Assembly (NCBI GenBank): GCA_903821695.1
Contig: CAIJLX010000051.1
Span: 18,963 to 82,962 of the forward strand
Length of the DNA stretch: 64,000 nt
From: an uncultured Alphaproteobacteria bacterium
GTDB taxonomy: Bacteria; Pseudomonadota; Alphaproteobacteria; Rickettsiales; CAIJLX01
Direction: 5' to 3'
Part shown: positions 1 to 11,229 of the stretch, piece after piece
Position numbering within the stretch: the stretch's first letter is position 1
Layout of the letters: every line of letters starts with the position of its first letter
Made by a program: the position numbers and the translations under genes
The notes under the pieces: generated by a model
What the model saw: the letters and a program-made list of their open reading frames with translations, nothing else
Told to the model about the DNA's origin: nothing
Database searches by the model: none

Positions 1-2
1 CA

Positions 3-3304
<3,302 letters not shown>

Positions 3305-3314
3305 CTTTGATATT

Positions 3315-3384
3315 CGTCATTTCGACCACTTGGGAGAAATCTGTGAACTAGCGCTTCAGATTTCTCACTACGTTCGAAATGACG
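3315..3384. repeat. Long imperfect palindrome between convergent genes; probable two-way terminator and dispersed repeat
   Basis: Outer arms CGTCATTTCGA (3315-3325) and TCGAAATGACG (3374-3384) are perfectly complementary. Inner arms GAGAAATCTG and CAGATTTCTC also pair. It sits between the converging pepP-type gene and yqgE, so it could end transcription on both strands. A half copy of the right arm recurs at 42415-42443, which suggests a small mobile palindromic repeat family. Confidence 0.7.
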
Positions 3385-3397
3385 GAAGTTTATTATT

Positions 3398-3988
3398 CTA
3401 CGCGTGACCTACTACATCAGAAATACGATATGGATCTACACCCAACAATTTATTCGAGAGCAGCCATTTATCGGTTGGGTTATCGCCGAATAATAAATCT
3501 TCCGTCGCAGGAACGGTGATCCAGCTATTGGCTTGGAGTTCTTGTTCCAATTGACCTGCTGTCCAACCTGCATGGCCGAGCACTAATAATTTTTGTGCTG
3601 GCCCTTTGCCGAGTGTTGTATCTCGTAAAATATCCAAGCTTGAAGTCACGGATACTGCGCTATTAAGCGAAGTGGTGCCATCACCGCTATATTCGGCAGA
3701 GTGCAAAACATAGCCGCGTGCAGTATCAATTGGGCCACCGAAATGTACGGGTTGATCAACCATGCCTTCTTCTATCGGCAATTTAAAATGCTCCAGCACA
3801 CCGTGCAGCGAAATATGCTGCATTGGTTGGTTGATGATAAAACCCATCGCGCCTTCTGCATTATGCGTGGCGAGATAGATCACCGAACGGTGGAAACATG
3901 AAAATTGGATCTGCGGTGTCGCTACCAGCAATTGTCCAGTAAGGTAACCGTCAGTGGTGGTTGGAAGGTAGATGTCTTTGTTGGCCAT
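3398..3988 (-). CDS. YqgE/AlgH family protein (DUF179)
   Basis: Small cytoplasmic protein of the UPF0301/AlgH fold, 196 residues, the usual family length. Recognisable segments are LTGQLLVATPQI near the N-terminus, VIYLATHNAEGAMGFIINQP, VHFGGPI and LVLGHAGWTAGQLEQEL. The biochemical role of the family is not settled. It begins one base after the oxyR stop on the same strand, so oxyR and this gene are very likely one transcript. Start ATG at 3988. Confidence 0.9.
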   Translation of the reverse strand: MANKDIYLPTTTDGYLTGQLLVATPQIQFSCFHRSVIYLATHNAEGAMGFIINQPMQHISLHGVLEHFKLPIEEGMVDQPVHFGGPIDTARGYVLHSAEYSGDGTTSLNSAVSVTSSLDILRDTTLGKGPAQKLLVLGHAGWTAGQLEQELQANSWITVPATEDLLFGDNPTDKWLLSNKLLGVDPYRISDVVGHA

Positions 3989-3989
3989 A

Positions 3990-4874
3990 CTAGAAATATA
4001 GTACGGATTCAGCCCGAATCAAGGAGACTAGTTTTTCTATTAACAGCTTGCGTGGAAAATGGCTGCGCGTGCAAAGCATGATCTTCCGCTTAAATGGTTG
4101 ATTTTGAAACGGAATATACACAATGTCCGCATGCTCTTTACCAATCGCCAGTTGTGGCATCAGCGTCACCGCCACACCGCTTGCCACCATCTGCCGTAGC
4201 GTTTCGAGACTCGTCGCGCGGAAATTGTCCGTTTCCTTCGCCCCCACCCGCTGACAAAGTGCCAAAGCCTGATCCCGCAAACAATGCCCCTCATCCAGCA
4301 ACAAGATAGGTTGTGCCGCAATATCTTCAGCCGTTACCGTTTTCTTTTCCGCCAGCGCATGCCTACGTGGAACGGCCAATAAAAATGCTTCCGAAAAAAG
4401 TGATTTAGCGGCGATACCAGATTCCTCTACAGGCGCCGCGATAAATGCCGCATCCAGTTTTCCTTCTTTCAATTGACTCAGCAAAACATTGGTTTTTTCC
4501 TCTACCAGCAGTAATTTTAGCTTTGGAAACGCCGCGTTTATTTTGGGCACTACCAGCGGAAATAAATAAGGCGCCAATGTCGGAAATGCCCCCAGCCTCA
4601 ACTCCCCCGCCAGCGGATCATTGCTTTCCTTGGCATAGGCAATGAGCTGATCCGTCTGCGCTAATATTTCCCGGGCTTTGGCGGCGATTTCATGGCCAGC
4701 CTCCGTCAACATTACTTGCTTTCCCCGTTCGATTAAGGTGACGCCGAGGGTCTCCTCCAGCTTTTTGAGCTGCATCGAAAGTGTCGGCTGGCTGACAAAA
4801 CATGCCTCCGCCGCCCGTCCGAAATGGCGCAAATCTGCGACGGCAACGAGATATTTAAGATCGCGGAGGTTCAT
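3990..4874 (-). CDS. oxyR: LysR-type peroxide sensor OxyR
   Basis: Transcription regulator of the hydrogen peroxide response. The N-terminal winged helix (NLRDLKYLVAVADLRHFGRAAE, SQPTLSMQLKKLEE) is followed by a LysR effector domain. The redox pair is present: C198 in GHCLRDQ and C207 nine residues on, matching C199/C208 of E. coli OxyR, so it should form the regulatory disulfide. It is divergent from ahpC and shares an OxyR operator with it. The predicted promoter places +1 on the A of the ATG, so the mRNA may be leaderless. Length, 294 residues, is standard. Downstream yqgE is contiguous. Confidence 0.95.
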   Translation of the reverse strand: MNLRDLKYLVAVADLRHFGRAAEACFVSQPTLSMQLKKLEETLGVTLIERGKQVMLTEAGHEIAAKAREILAQTDQLIAYAKESNDPLAGELRLGAFPTLAPYLFPLVVPKINAAFPKLKLLLVEEKTNVLLSQLKEGKLDAAFIAAPVEESGIAAKSLFSEAFLLAVPRRHALAEKKTVTAEDIAAQPILLLDEGHCLRDQALALCQRVGAKETDNFRATSLETLRQMVASGVAVTLMPQLAIGKEHADIVYIPFQNQPFKRKIMLCTRSHFPRKLLIEKLVSLIRAESVLYF

Positions 4875-4876
4875 TG

Positions 4877-4913
4877 ATAGATTATATCTATCGTTATTAT
4901 AAAATCAATCGAT
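4877..4913. promoter_or_regulatory. OxyR operator between oxyR and ahpC
   Basis: ATAG (4877), N7, CTAT (4888), N7, ATAA (4899), N7, CGAT (4910) follows the OxyR consensus ATAG-N7-CTAT-N7-ATAG-N7-CTAT with exact spacing and 14 of 16 key bases. It begins three bases upstream of the oxyR ATG and covers the oxyR -10 and -35, consistent with autorepression, while lying just upstream of the candidate ahpC promoter. Confidence 0.85.
4881..4908 (-). promoter_or_regulatory. oxyR promoter, probably leaderless
   Basis: On the minus strand, TATAAT at 4886-4881 preceded 16 bases upstream by TTGATT (4908-4903). The seventh base after the -10 is 4874, the A of the oxyR ATG. No Shine-Dalgarno sequence precedes that ATG. 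Confidence 0.6.
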
Positions 4914-4942
4914 TATACTTATAGAACTTCTCGGCATATAAA
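4914..4942 (+). promoter_or_regulatory. Candidate ahpC promoter
   Basis: TATAAA at 4937-4942 sits 17 bases after TATACT (4914-4919) used as a poor -35, which the OxyR operator directly abuts, as at activated OxyR promoters. Alternatively TATACT itself is a -10. A good ribosome site (AAGGAG, 4971-4976) precedes the ahpC ATG. Confidence 0.45.
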
Positions 4943-4984
4943 CACTCTCAGAACCCACAACCAACCAACTAAAGGAGTTTTACT

Positions 4985-5524
4985 ATGTTAGGCATCGGCG
5001 CAAAGTTTCCAGAATTTAATCTGAAAGCAGCAGTTTCAAACGATATCACCACCGCATTCAAAGATATCACCAACAAAAGCTATAAAGGCAAATGGCTAGT
5101 CGTATTCTTCTGGCCAAAAGATTTCACCTTTGTGTGCCCTACCGAAATTGCGGAATTCGGCAAACTGAACAAAGATTTCGCCGATCGCGATGCGCAAGTA
5201 TTGGGCGCAAGTATCGATAGTGAATTCGTGCACCTCGCATGGCGCCAGAACCACAAAGATCTAAATAATCTGCCCTTCCCAATGCTGGCTGATGTGAAGC
5301 GTGAGCTTTCTACCGCACTTGGCATTCTCGATCCCGCGGAAGGTGTCGCACAACGCGCAACCTATATCGTCGATCCGGAAGGCATCGTGCGCTTCGTGAT
5401 GGTGACCGATTTAAATGTCGGCCGCAACGTGAAGGAAGTCATCCGCGTGCTGGATGCATTGCAGACCGATGAACTCTGCCCATGCAACTGGGAAAAAGGC
5501 AAAGACACGCTGAAGGTGGCCTAA
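4985..5524 (+). CDS. ahpC: Alkyl hydroperoxide reductase AhpC, AhpD-coupled type
   Basis: Two-cysteine peroxiredoxin that reduces peroxides, 179 residues. The peroxidatic cysteine is C51 in FVCPTE and the resolving region is CPCNWEKG near the C-terminus (C165, C167). The sequence is of the actinobacterial and alphaproteobacterial type that is recycled by AhpD, not AhpF, and ahpD follows directly. It is divergent from oxyR across an OxyR operator, so peroxide induction is expected. Start ATG with AAGGAG eight bases upstream. Confidence 0.96.
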   Translation: MLGIGAKFPEFNLKAAVSNDITTAFKDITNKSYKGKWLVVFFWPKDFTFVCPTEIAEFGKLNKDFADRDAQVLGASIDSEFVHLAWRQNHKDLNNLPFPMLADVKRELSTALGILDPAEGVAQRATYIVDPEGIVRFVMVTDLNVGRNVKEVIRVLDALQTDELCPCNWEKGKDTLKVA

Positions 5525-5529
5525 AGGCC

Positions 5530-5578
5530 GATGAGGGATGAATGGATGAGTGATAAGCTAATCCGTTCATCCCTCATC
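5530..5578 (+). promoter_or_regulatory. 18-bp stem-loop in the ahpC-ahpD spacer
   Basis: GATGAGGGATGAATGGAT (5530-5547) pairs with ATCCGTTCATCCCTCATC (5561-5578), one U-G wobble, 13-base loop. No T-run follows, so it looks more like an mRNA processing or stabilising element that would raise AhpC over AhpD than a simple terminator. Confidence 0.6.
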
Positions 5579-5610
5579 CAATCATCTTTCATCACATTTT
5601 GGAGAAACCT

Positions 5611-6135
5611 ATGTCGCTCGAACAACTCAAAGATCAATTACCCGATTATGCCAAAGATATACGCCTTAATCTAAGCAGTGTCTTAACTGCCGAAGGCGCA
5701 ACAGATTTGAGCATCAACCAAATTCACGGCGTTGCACTTTCTTCCGCCTATGCCACACGGAATCAGACAGTGATTGCGGCAATCAAAGCCGAAGTGTCAC
5801 TCTCCGATGCCGAACATGAGGCAGCTAAAGCCGCCGCAACCATTATGGGCATGAACAATATTTATTACCGCTTCGTGCATTTAGTGGGCGATGAAGAATA
5901 CAAAAAAATGCCCGCCAAACTCCGCATGAACGTGATCGGGGCCCCCGGCATTCCAAAAGTGGATTTTGAGCTTTATTCACTCGCCGTTTCCGCCATCAAC
6001 GGCTGCGGCATGTGCATCGAAGCGCATAACCATGAAGTGTTAAAAGCCGGTGTAACGAAATTAGGCATCCAATCCGCCATCCGGATTGCAGCGGTAATTA
6101 ACGCGACGGCCCAGGGGCTGGCGATTGCTGATTAA
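5611..6135 (+). CDS. ahpD: Alkyl hydroperoxidase AhpD
   Basis: Partner of AhpC that returns reducing power to it through a CxxC dithiol, 174 residues from the chosen start. The carboxymuconolactone decarboxylase-like fold carries C132-G-M-C135 followed by H139, the usual AhpD catalytic set, with NNIYYRFVHL upstream. An in-frame TTG twelve bases earlier lies inside the ribosome site GGAG (5601-5604), so ATG at 5611 is the better start. It is co-oriented with ahpC and its end overlaps the convergent cyanophycinase-like gene by 38 bases. Confidence 0.95.
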   Translation: MSLEQLKDQLPDYAKDIRLNLSSVLTAEGATDLSINQIHGVALSSAYATRNQTVIAAIKAEVSLSDAEHEAAKAAATIMGMNNIYYRFVHLVGDEEYKKMPAKLRMNVIGAPGIPKVDFELYSLAVSAINGCGMCIEAHNHEVLKAGVTKLGIQSAIRIAAVINATAQGLAIAD

Positions 6136-7165
6136 CAAGGATAAGGTTTGCAGGATAAAGCTTGTTTAAATCTAAAGATGTGCCTGGTGGAAAGCGATAC
6201 ACAATAAATTTATCCTGTGAGAATCTTGCCTCACCGAGCCCATTCCCGAAAGTATATTGACGTTTGGCTGGAAATATATCTTTAAACATTTCAGGTGCGG
6301 ATTCGGTATTTAGTACCGCATAGACATTTCCAGCACCGATTACCTTTCCAATACCATTTTTATTTACAGATAGTGAGGTGTAGGTATCAACCCCTACTCC
6401 GGTAAGCTCTGGGTGTTTTTCGATCATAGTGAGCAGCCGGCCTAGCCGCTCAAACTCGCCCAGATGCATGTCATAAATAGTATGAGGAAAAATGGCCAAG
6501 CCAGGATTCATTCTTGCTCGTACTTTTTCTGGCTCGTGTGAACGACCACCAGTAGGCATTATCTTTCCGATAAGCGCTGTTGAGGCGGAATTGGTGCCAA
6601 TGACACAATTTCCTTCTTGTGCCGCTTTCATAAATGCTTCCAGTGTAAGTTTGCCAGCTTGCAGCGCATCCCACAGATCGTCCTGATCACCACCTGGCAA
6701 AAGGATTAAATCTGCGCGGGAAATTAAGGTCGCATTATCTTTATCGTTATAGTCACCTATGTGACCGATATAATTCACCTTACTGGTTGGAGAAAGATAA
6801 TTGATGATGCTTATATAGCGTGCACCCGTCTCATCTGCTTTCTGGCCAGATGCACCTGTAATAACAACAGTCGTAGGAGATTCTTTACCCGTTTGACGAA
6901 AACACTCCGCAAAATATCCATGTGCATCGACCGTTTCTTTAGAGAAAATACTAATCGGCGCATCACAGCGCACCACATCTGAATTTGGTGCAAATACCTC
7001 ATCACCAACTGTGCCGCCACCGGCAATAATAAAATGACTATGTTTTACTTTTGTTTGCGTCTGACGCTCCGCGCCAATTTCCTGCCCTATATTATTGCGA
7101 GCAGTTTCCGCACATAATGCCAAAGAGTTCAAAGATAAACCCAATAATCTCCGCCAGCCAATCAT
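6098..7165 (-). CDS. Cyanophycinase-like serine peptidase (S51 family), exported
   Basis: 355 residues. After an N-terminal segment with a twin arginine (WRRLLGLSLNSLAL) that could be an export signal, the protein reads FIIAGGGTVGDEVF, then VVITGASGQ, LILLPGGDQDDLW and NSASTALIG, followed by GVGVDTYTSLSV and VIGAGNVYAVL, the layout of cyanophycinase and peptidase E relatives. The nucleophile elbow is altered: GTNSAS where the family usually has GTSAGA, so the serine is kept but its setting is unusual. The substrate may not be cyanophycin. It lies downstream of ccmH on the same strand with an 82-base gap and may be the last gene of that run. Confidence 0.75.
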   Translation of the reverse strand: MIGWRRLLGLSLNSLALCAETARNNIGQEIGAERQTQTKVKHSHFIIAGGGTVGDEVFAPNSDVVRCDAPISIFSKETVDAHGYFAECFRQTGKESPTTVVITGASGQKADETGARYISIINYLSPTSKVNYIGHIGDYNDKDNATLISRADLILLPGGDQDDLWDALQAGKLTLEAFMKAAQEGNCVIGTNSASTALIGKIMPTGGRSHEPEKVRARMNPGLAIFPHTIYDMHLGEFERLGRLLTMIEKHPELTGVGVDTYTSLSVNKNGIGKVIGAGNVYAVLNTESAPEMFKDIFPAKRQYTFGNGLGEARFSQDKFIVYRFPPGTSLDLNKLYPANLILVNQQSPAPGPSR

Positions 7166-7247
7166 GGATAAAGGCTCCTTTACTCATGTGACTATAATCC
7201 CAATTTGGTAAATAAATCGTTAAGCAAAACAGAAAGTTGGACTGAAT

Positions 7248-7610
7248 TTACTTTCTGCGCCAAAACACCAGAAAACCGGCAAAAAGTAGCCCAAATGGCC
7301 CGAACCATAGCAATAATGTGCCTATTTCCAGCGGCGGAGTAGTGGCAATTTCCGCGCCATAGCGGGTTTCTAGGTAGGCGATTATTTGGGCATCGGTGGC
7401 GCCAGCCGTGATTTTTTCGCGGATGAGTTTGCGCATGTCTTGGGCGATGGCGGCGTCGGATTCGCTTAAAGGCTGACCCTGGCAAACGACGCATTTGAGT
7501 TCGCGGAAGAGGGTTTGGGCGCGCGCTTCCTGGGCAGCATCAGGCAGGGTTTGGTCGATGGTGAAGGCGGAGAGGATGAGGATTAAACTGATGGCCAGAA
7601 GTTTGCTCAT
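7248..7610 (-). CDS. ccmH: Cytochrome c maturation protein CcmH (CcmL type)
   Basis: Membrane-anchored apocytochrome c thiol reductase, 120 residues. A signal-type N-terminus is followed by the family motif LKCVVCQGQPLSES with the reactive CxxC, the helical LIREKITAG segment and a C-terminal membrane anchor ending in RRK. Only the short CcmL-type domain is present; no CcmI-like TPR part is fused or adjacent. Its ATG overlaps the ccmG stop, indicating coupling within the ccmDEFGH block. Confidence 0.92.
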   Translation of the reverse strand: MSKLLAISLILILSAFTIDQTLPDAAQEARAQTLFRELKCVVCQGQPLSESDAAIAQDMRKLIREKITAGATDAQIIAYLETRYGAEIATTPPLEIGTLLLWFGPFGLLFAGFLVFWRRK

Positions 7611-8101
7611 TTTAACCTGTCCAAAATATCATGCTCAATTTGGTCTTCGGTCAGTGGCCCTTTGAAATGGGCGATGATGCGGCGGTCTTTGGAAATTAAA
7701 AAACTTTCCGGTGTACCGCTGATGCCTAATTCAAGCCCAAGCATACCATCGTCATAACCAATTTTTTGATAGGGGCTGCCCGCTTGCTTTAGCCAGGTCT
7801 GAAGCGCTTCCGGTTTATCTTTCCAGGCAACGCCATAAATCGGAATTTTTTTGGCGAGTTTGACCAATAACGGGTGCTCGATTTTACATGCCGCACACCA
7901 AGAGGCGGTGATATGAAGTAGCGATGCGCCCTTGATATCGTTATTGCTAAGCCCATTGATGGCAAAGCTTGGCAAGGCCCGATCGACCACAACCGAAGGC
8001 GGCTGCGTAACCATTTTTAAGTTTTGCTGAAGCAAGGAATAGAGCATCGCCGCGAGTGCGATTAATAGGATGAGCGGAAGAAAATACACCCAACGTTTCA
8101 T
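7607..8101 (-). CDS. ccmG: Thiol:disulfide interchange protein CcmG/DsbE
   Basis: Periplasmic membrane-tethered thioredoxin that keeps apocytochrome c reduced for haem attachment. 164 residues from ATG at 8101: a single N-terminal membrane helix (residues 6-24), then a thioredoxin fold with ASWCAAC (C69, C72) and the cis-proline loop GISGTPESFLI. A longer open frame back to 8188 exists but overlaps ccmF heavily. The chosen ATG overlaps the ccmF stop in an ATGA, the normal coupling in this operon. Confidence 0.93.
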   Translation of the reverse strand: MKRWVYFLPLILLIALAAMLYSLLQQNLKMVTQPPSVVVDRALPSFAINGLSNNDIKGASLLHITASWCAACKIEHPLLVKLAKKIPIYGVAWKDKPEALQTWLKQAGSPYQKIGYDDGMLGLELGISGTPESFLISKDRRIIAHFKGPLTEDQIEHDILDRLK

Positions 8102-9927
8102 CGCTTCCTCCGAAGCGCAACGCCCAACGCGCCGCCAAGAGCCATCAACGCCGCGCCACCCCAAATGCCAAACATCATCGGCCGCCAATAAATGCGAACG
8201 GCGAAGCTATTATGTTTTAAATCGCGATCGCCGATCACCAGATAGAGATCACCATTCCAACGTCTGGCTAATGCAGTCTCATTTGTCTTTTGCCCTTCCA
8301 CAGGGAAATAGCGGGTTTGTGGATAGAGGTCGGAAAGGCGGCTGCCATATTGCGCGATGAAATGACCCTCGCGCGCAATGTAATTATCGCCATCGACCGC
8401 TTTTACTTCCTGTAATTTTATTTCGTAACCAGCGAACTTCGTGGTGTCGCCGATTTTCATATTGAGTTCTTGCTGCGTGCCTAAGGCAAAATGGATAACA
8501 ATAGAAAGTGCGACGATAGCAACGCCCACATGCGCAAGCCACATCGGCCAAATGTTTTTTTGGCGTGGAATATTGAGCGCCATGCTGATCACAAGCCATA
8601 AAGCACCCCATAGGCTTAAAAATGGAATGACTTCGTGAATAAAAATGAGGCAGATACCAAGCGCGATGATCGGCGGCAAGAGCATTTTCTGTTTCGGCTT
8701 ATCCTTGCGCCAAGCAATTCCGCTGCCAATGGCGCAGAGTGCTAATGTAAGGCCTGCGATAGGATTAAAGGTTGTATTGAAATACGGTGTGCCGACAGAA
8801 ATAGAACCGAGATTGAAGGCATGCATGAATAATGGATAGAGCGTGCCGATTAAAACGGTGACGCATAATGTCATCAGCAATAAATTATTGAGTAGCAAAA
8901 AACCTTCGCGGGAGAAGAGGCCGTAATTTTCGGTTGGCTTGATGCGTGCACCGTTCATCGCAAACAATACAAATGCGCTACCGATAAAAATCGTCAGCAA
9001 TAATAAAATGCCTAATCCGCGGCCGGGATCTAACGCGAAACTATGCACCGAACTGAGCACACCGGAACGCACAAGAAAAAACCCGATGAGACCTAATGCA
9101 AACGTCAGAACCGCTAGCATAATAGACCAACGAATTTGTGCGCCCTGCACTTCAACGACGCGCAAACTATGAATAAGTGCGGTACCGGCAAGCCATGGAA
9201 GCAGCGATGCGTTTTCGACCGGATCCCAGAACCAGAAACCGCCCCACCCTAATTCGCGATACGCCCACCAACTGCCGAGTGTGATGCCTATAGTGAGCAA
9301 CACCCACGCAATTTGCATGTAGGGGCGCAATTCTTTTGCCCAGCGTTTCGCATCTTTGGGCAACATCAAAACGGCAACAGCGTGGCTGAAGGCAAGCGAG
9401 AAAAAAACATAACCCGCATACAGCATCGGCGGATGCATCGCGAGGCCGATATCCTGCAAAATAGGGTTAAGACCGTTGCCTTCAAAAGGCGTTGGGAATA
9501 AACGAACGAAGGGATTGGAGGTGAAGATGGTGAAGGCTGAAAAACCGGCAATCAGCGCACCTTGGCTGCCCAATACGCGCAACATGAAAGGGCTTTTTTG
9601 ACGGAAGGCGAAGAAAAGATAAAGACAGCTAAGTGCGGCTAGAAACCAGGTGAATAAAAGGATTGAGCCTTCGTGATTCGCCCATGTGCCCGAAATTTTA
9701 TAGATAAGTGGTTTGCTGCTGTGGGAATGTTCCGCCACCAACTCCACCGAAAAATCAGAGATAGCGAAAGAATAGACCAATGCGCCGAAGGCAAGGCTTG
9801 CTAAAATGCCCGAAACAATTGTCGCAGCGCAGACATATTCTTTGTATTTCCCGAACAGGCCAAAGGTCTGCACCAATCCCATCAATAGCAATAATTGCAA
9901 ACAAGTTGCGCCGATAAGCGGTATCAT
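8098..9927 (-). CDS. ccmF: Haem lyase CcmF
   Basis: Large inner-membrane protein that ligates haem to apocytochrome c. 609 residues, somewhat shorter than the usual 640-660, with many membrane helices. The tryptophan-rich WWD signature is present (GSWWAYRELGWGGFWFWDPVENASLLPWL), as are the conserved histidine regions around AMHPPML and HSLRVVE and the C-terminal IYWRPMMFGIWGGAALMALGG segment. It overlaps ccmE by four bases upstream and ccmG by four bases downstream. Confidence 0.96.
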   Translation of the reverse strand: MIPLIGATCLQLLLLMGLVQTFGLFGKYKEYVCAATIVSGILASLAFGALVYSFAISDFSVELVAEHSHSSKPLIYKISGTWANHEGSILLFTWFLAALSCLYLFFAFRQKSPFMLRVLGSQGALIAGFSAFTIFTSNPFVRLFPTPFEGNGLNPILQDIGLAMHPPMLYAGYVFFSLAFSHAVAVLMLPKDAKRWAKELRPYMQIAWVLLTIGITLGSWWAYRELGWGGFWFWDPVENASLLPWLAGTALIHSLRVVEVQGAQIRWSIMLAVLTFALGLIGFFLVRSGVLSSVHSFALDPGRGLGILLLLTIFIGSAFVLFAMNGARIKPTENYGLFSREGFLLLNNLLLMTLCVTVLIGTLYPLFMHAFNLGSISVGTPYFNTTFNPIAGLTLALCAIGSGIAWRKDKPKQKMLLPPIIALGICLIFIHEVIPFLSLWGALWLVISMALNIPRQKNIWPMWLAHVGVAIVALSIVIHFALGTQQELNMKIGDTTKFAGYEIKLQEVKAVDGDNYIAREGHFIAQYGSRLSDLYPQTRYFPVEGQKTNETALARRWNGDLYLVIGDRDLKHNSFAVRIYWRPMMFGIWGGAALMALGGALGVALRRKR

Positions 9928-10376
9928 GGTTTGATGCCTTTAGTTTGCACTTGCTGTTTCCAGTGTCCGGACTTTTTAATCGCCGCAGCAACTTCCGGCG
10001 GCATATAATTTTCATCATGCTTTGCCAGCAAATTAGTGGCGATAAATTGTCCGTTTATGAAATTACCTTCGGCCACAATCCCCTGCCCTTCGCGGAACAA
10101 ACCGGGCGTGATGCCCTGATAGGTGATGTGGATTGTGTGTGCGGTATCAGTGACCTCAAACTCAATTTTATCTTTTTCTTTTTTGACCGATTTTTCGACT
10201 ACTAATCCGCCAATGCGGATGCGCTGTTCGGGCCCCGGCTTTTTTACGAGTAGTTCAGAAGGACTATAGAAAAACACGATATTTTCTTTGAGCGCCGAGA
10301 GAATCAACATCACGCCGATGCTCACAGAAATGAGCGCAATCAATAGGTAAATGAAGCGTTTATATTTTGGTTTCAT
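9924..10376 (-). CDS. ccmE: Haem chaperone CcmE
   Basis: Periplasmic haem carrier of system I cytochrome c maturation, 150 residues. N-terminal membrane anchor (residues 8-29), then an OB-fold domain with FFYSPSEL, RIGGLVVEKSV and the haem-binding KHDENYMP motif in which the histidine bonds haem covalently. ATG at 10376 was chosen over a longer frame from 10445 because the extension is the reading of ccmD in another frame and because the family starts with a basic stretch before the anchor. Confidence 0.94.
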   Translation of the reverse strand: MKPKYKRFIYLLIALISVSIGVMLILSALKENIVFFYSPSELLVKKPGPEQRIRIGGLVVEKSVKKEKDKIEFEVTDTAHTIHITYQGITPGLFREGQGIVAEGNFINGQFIATNLLAKHDENYMPPEVAAAIKKSGHWKQQVQTKGIKP

Positions 10377-10488
10377 TGCGGGCTTTTTTATACGCACGCG
10401 CGACAGCAAATACAAGCCCAGCCAAAGCAATAATGGCAAGCGCATAAGCGGCGATTACAAAATCAACATGAGGAGCGTTTAAGTCCAT
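10360..10488 (-). CDS. ccmD: Haem exporter-associated small membrane protein CcmD (hidden short gene)
   Basis: A 42-residue frame (MDLNAPHVDFVIAAYALAI...) with one membrane helix and a basic tail (RAYKKARNETKI), exactly the size and plan of CcmD, which helps release holo-CcmE from the CcmABC complex. It overlaps the start of ccmE by 17 bases and begins 15 bases after the protease stop. ccmA, ccmB and ccmC are not in the window and must be elsewhere. Confidence 0.88.
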   Translation of the reverse strand: MDLNAPHVDFVIAAYALAIIALAGLVFAVARAYKKARNETKI

Positions 10489-10503
10489 GCCGTATTTATA
10501 GCG

Positions 10504-11229
10504 TTACTGAATGCATTGTACATTGATAATATAACGCTGCCCTGCCTCGAATTTTTGCTCATCCGTCATAGGCTGAAAATTGAGCATGTTGCTGTAACTG
10601 ACAAAATTGGCCTGCAGAAAACGGGTCACGACCGGCAGGTTAATCGCGATATCGGAGGATTGCTCCGCCGTGCGACTTAATTCCTGCTGTGTGCCATCTC
10701 TTAGCTCTCTATATTTTACCTGCACGAAACTCACTCTGCCGCGCACAACGCCAATGACGTTGCCGAATTGATCGAGCAACGGACCGCCGCTATTTCCATG
10801 TTGCAATGCTTGCGTAAATTGTAGCCAGCCTGTTTGCCCGGAAGGACCTTTGGTGTCGATAATTTGGGCGGTACGCATGCGATATTGATCGGCTCGTCCA
10901 TTTTCTGCCGGAAAACCGATGACGGTCACTTCATCTCCCGGTTTCAAATTCTGCTCATAACGCATCGTCGCAATATAACCCGGCTTTTTATTGGCCTCGA
11001 GCAACGCAAGATCATTCTCTTCATCGACCGCCTTTAGCACCGCATCCACCGTTTCATCGGCTGATCTAACGCGGATCGATTTACAGTTTTGCACTACGTG
11101 ATTATTGGTAATCACATGTCCATCGGGGCTTACATAAAATCCGGTGCCACTTGAAATGGTGATCATCTCTGCATCTGCTGAAAAGCAGAATAAAACCACT
11201 AATGCCGCGAGATAAAATCTATTTACCAT
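10504..11229 (-). CDS. Exported trypsin-like serine protease (DegP/HtrA-type fold, no PDZ)
   Basis: 241 residues with a signal peptide (cleavage probably after FSADA). The catalytic triad is visible: H44 in TNNHVV, D73 in ENDLALL and S147 in GNSGGP. No PDZ domain follows, so it is a minimal S1C-type protease or an enzyme with its own substrate range. It starts inside the last codons of mutS and ends 15 bases before ccmD, so it appears to be co-transcribed with both, an unusual pairing of DNA repair and cytochrome c biogenesis genes. Confidence 0.85.
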   Translation of the reverse strand: MVNRFYLAALVVLFCFSADAEMITISSGTGFYVSPDGHVITNNHVVQNCKSIRVRSADETVDAVLKAVDEENDLALLEANKKPGYIATMRYEQNLKPGDEVTVIGFPAENGRADQYRMRTAQIIDTKGPSGQTGWLQFTQALQHGNSGGPLLDQFGNVIGVVRGRVSFVQVKYRELRDGTQQELSRTAEQSSDIAINLPVVTRFLQANFVSYSNMLNFQPMTDEQKFEAGQRYIINVQCIQ

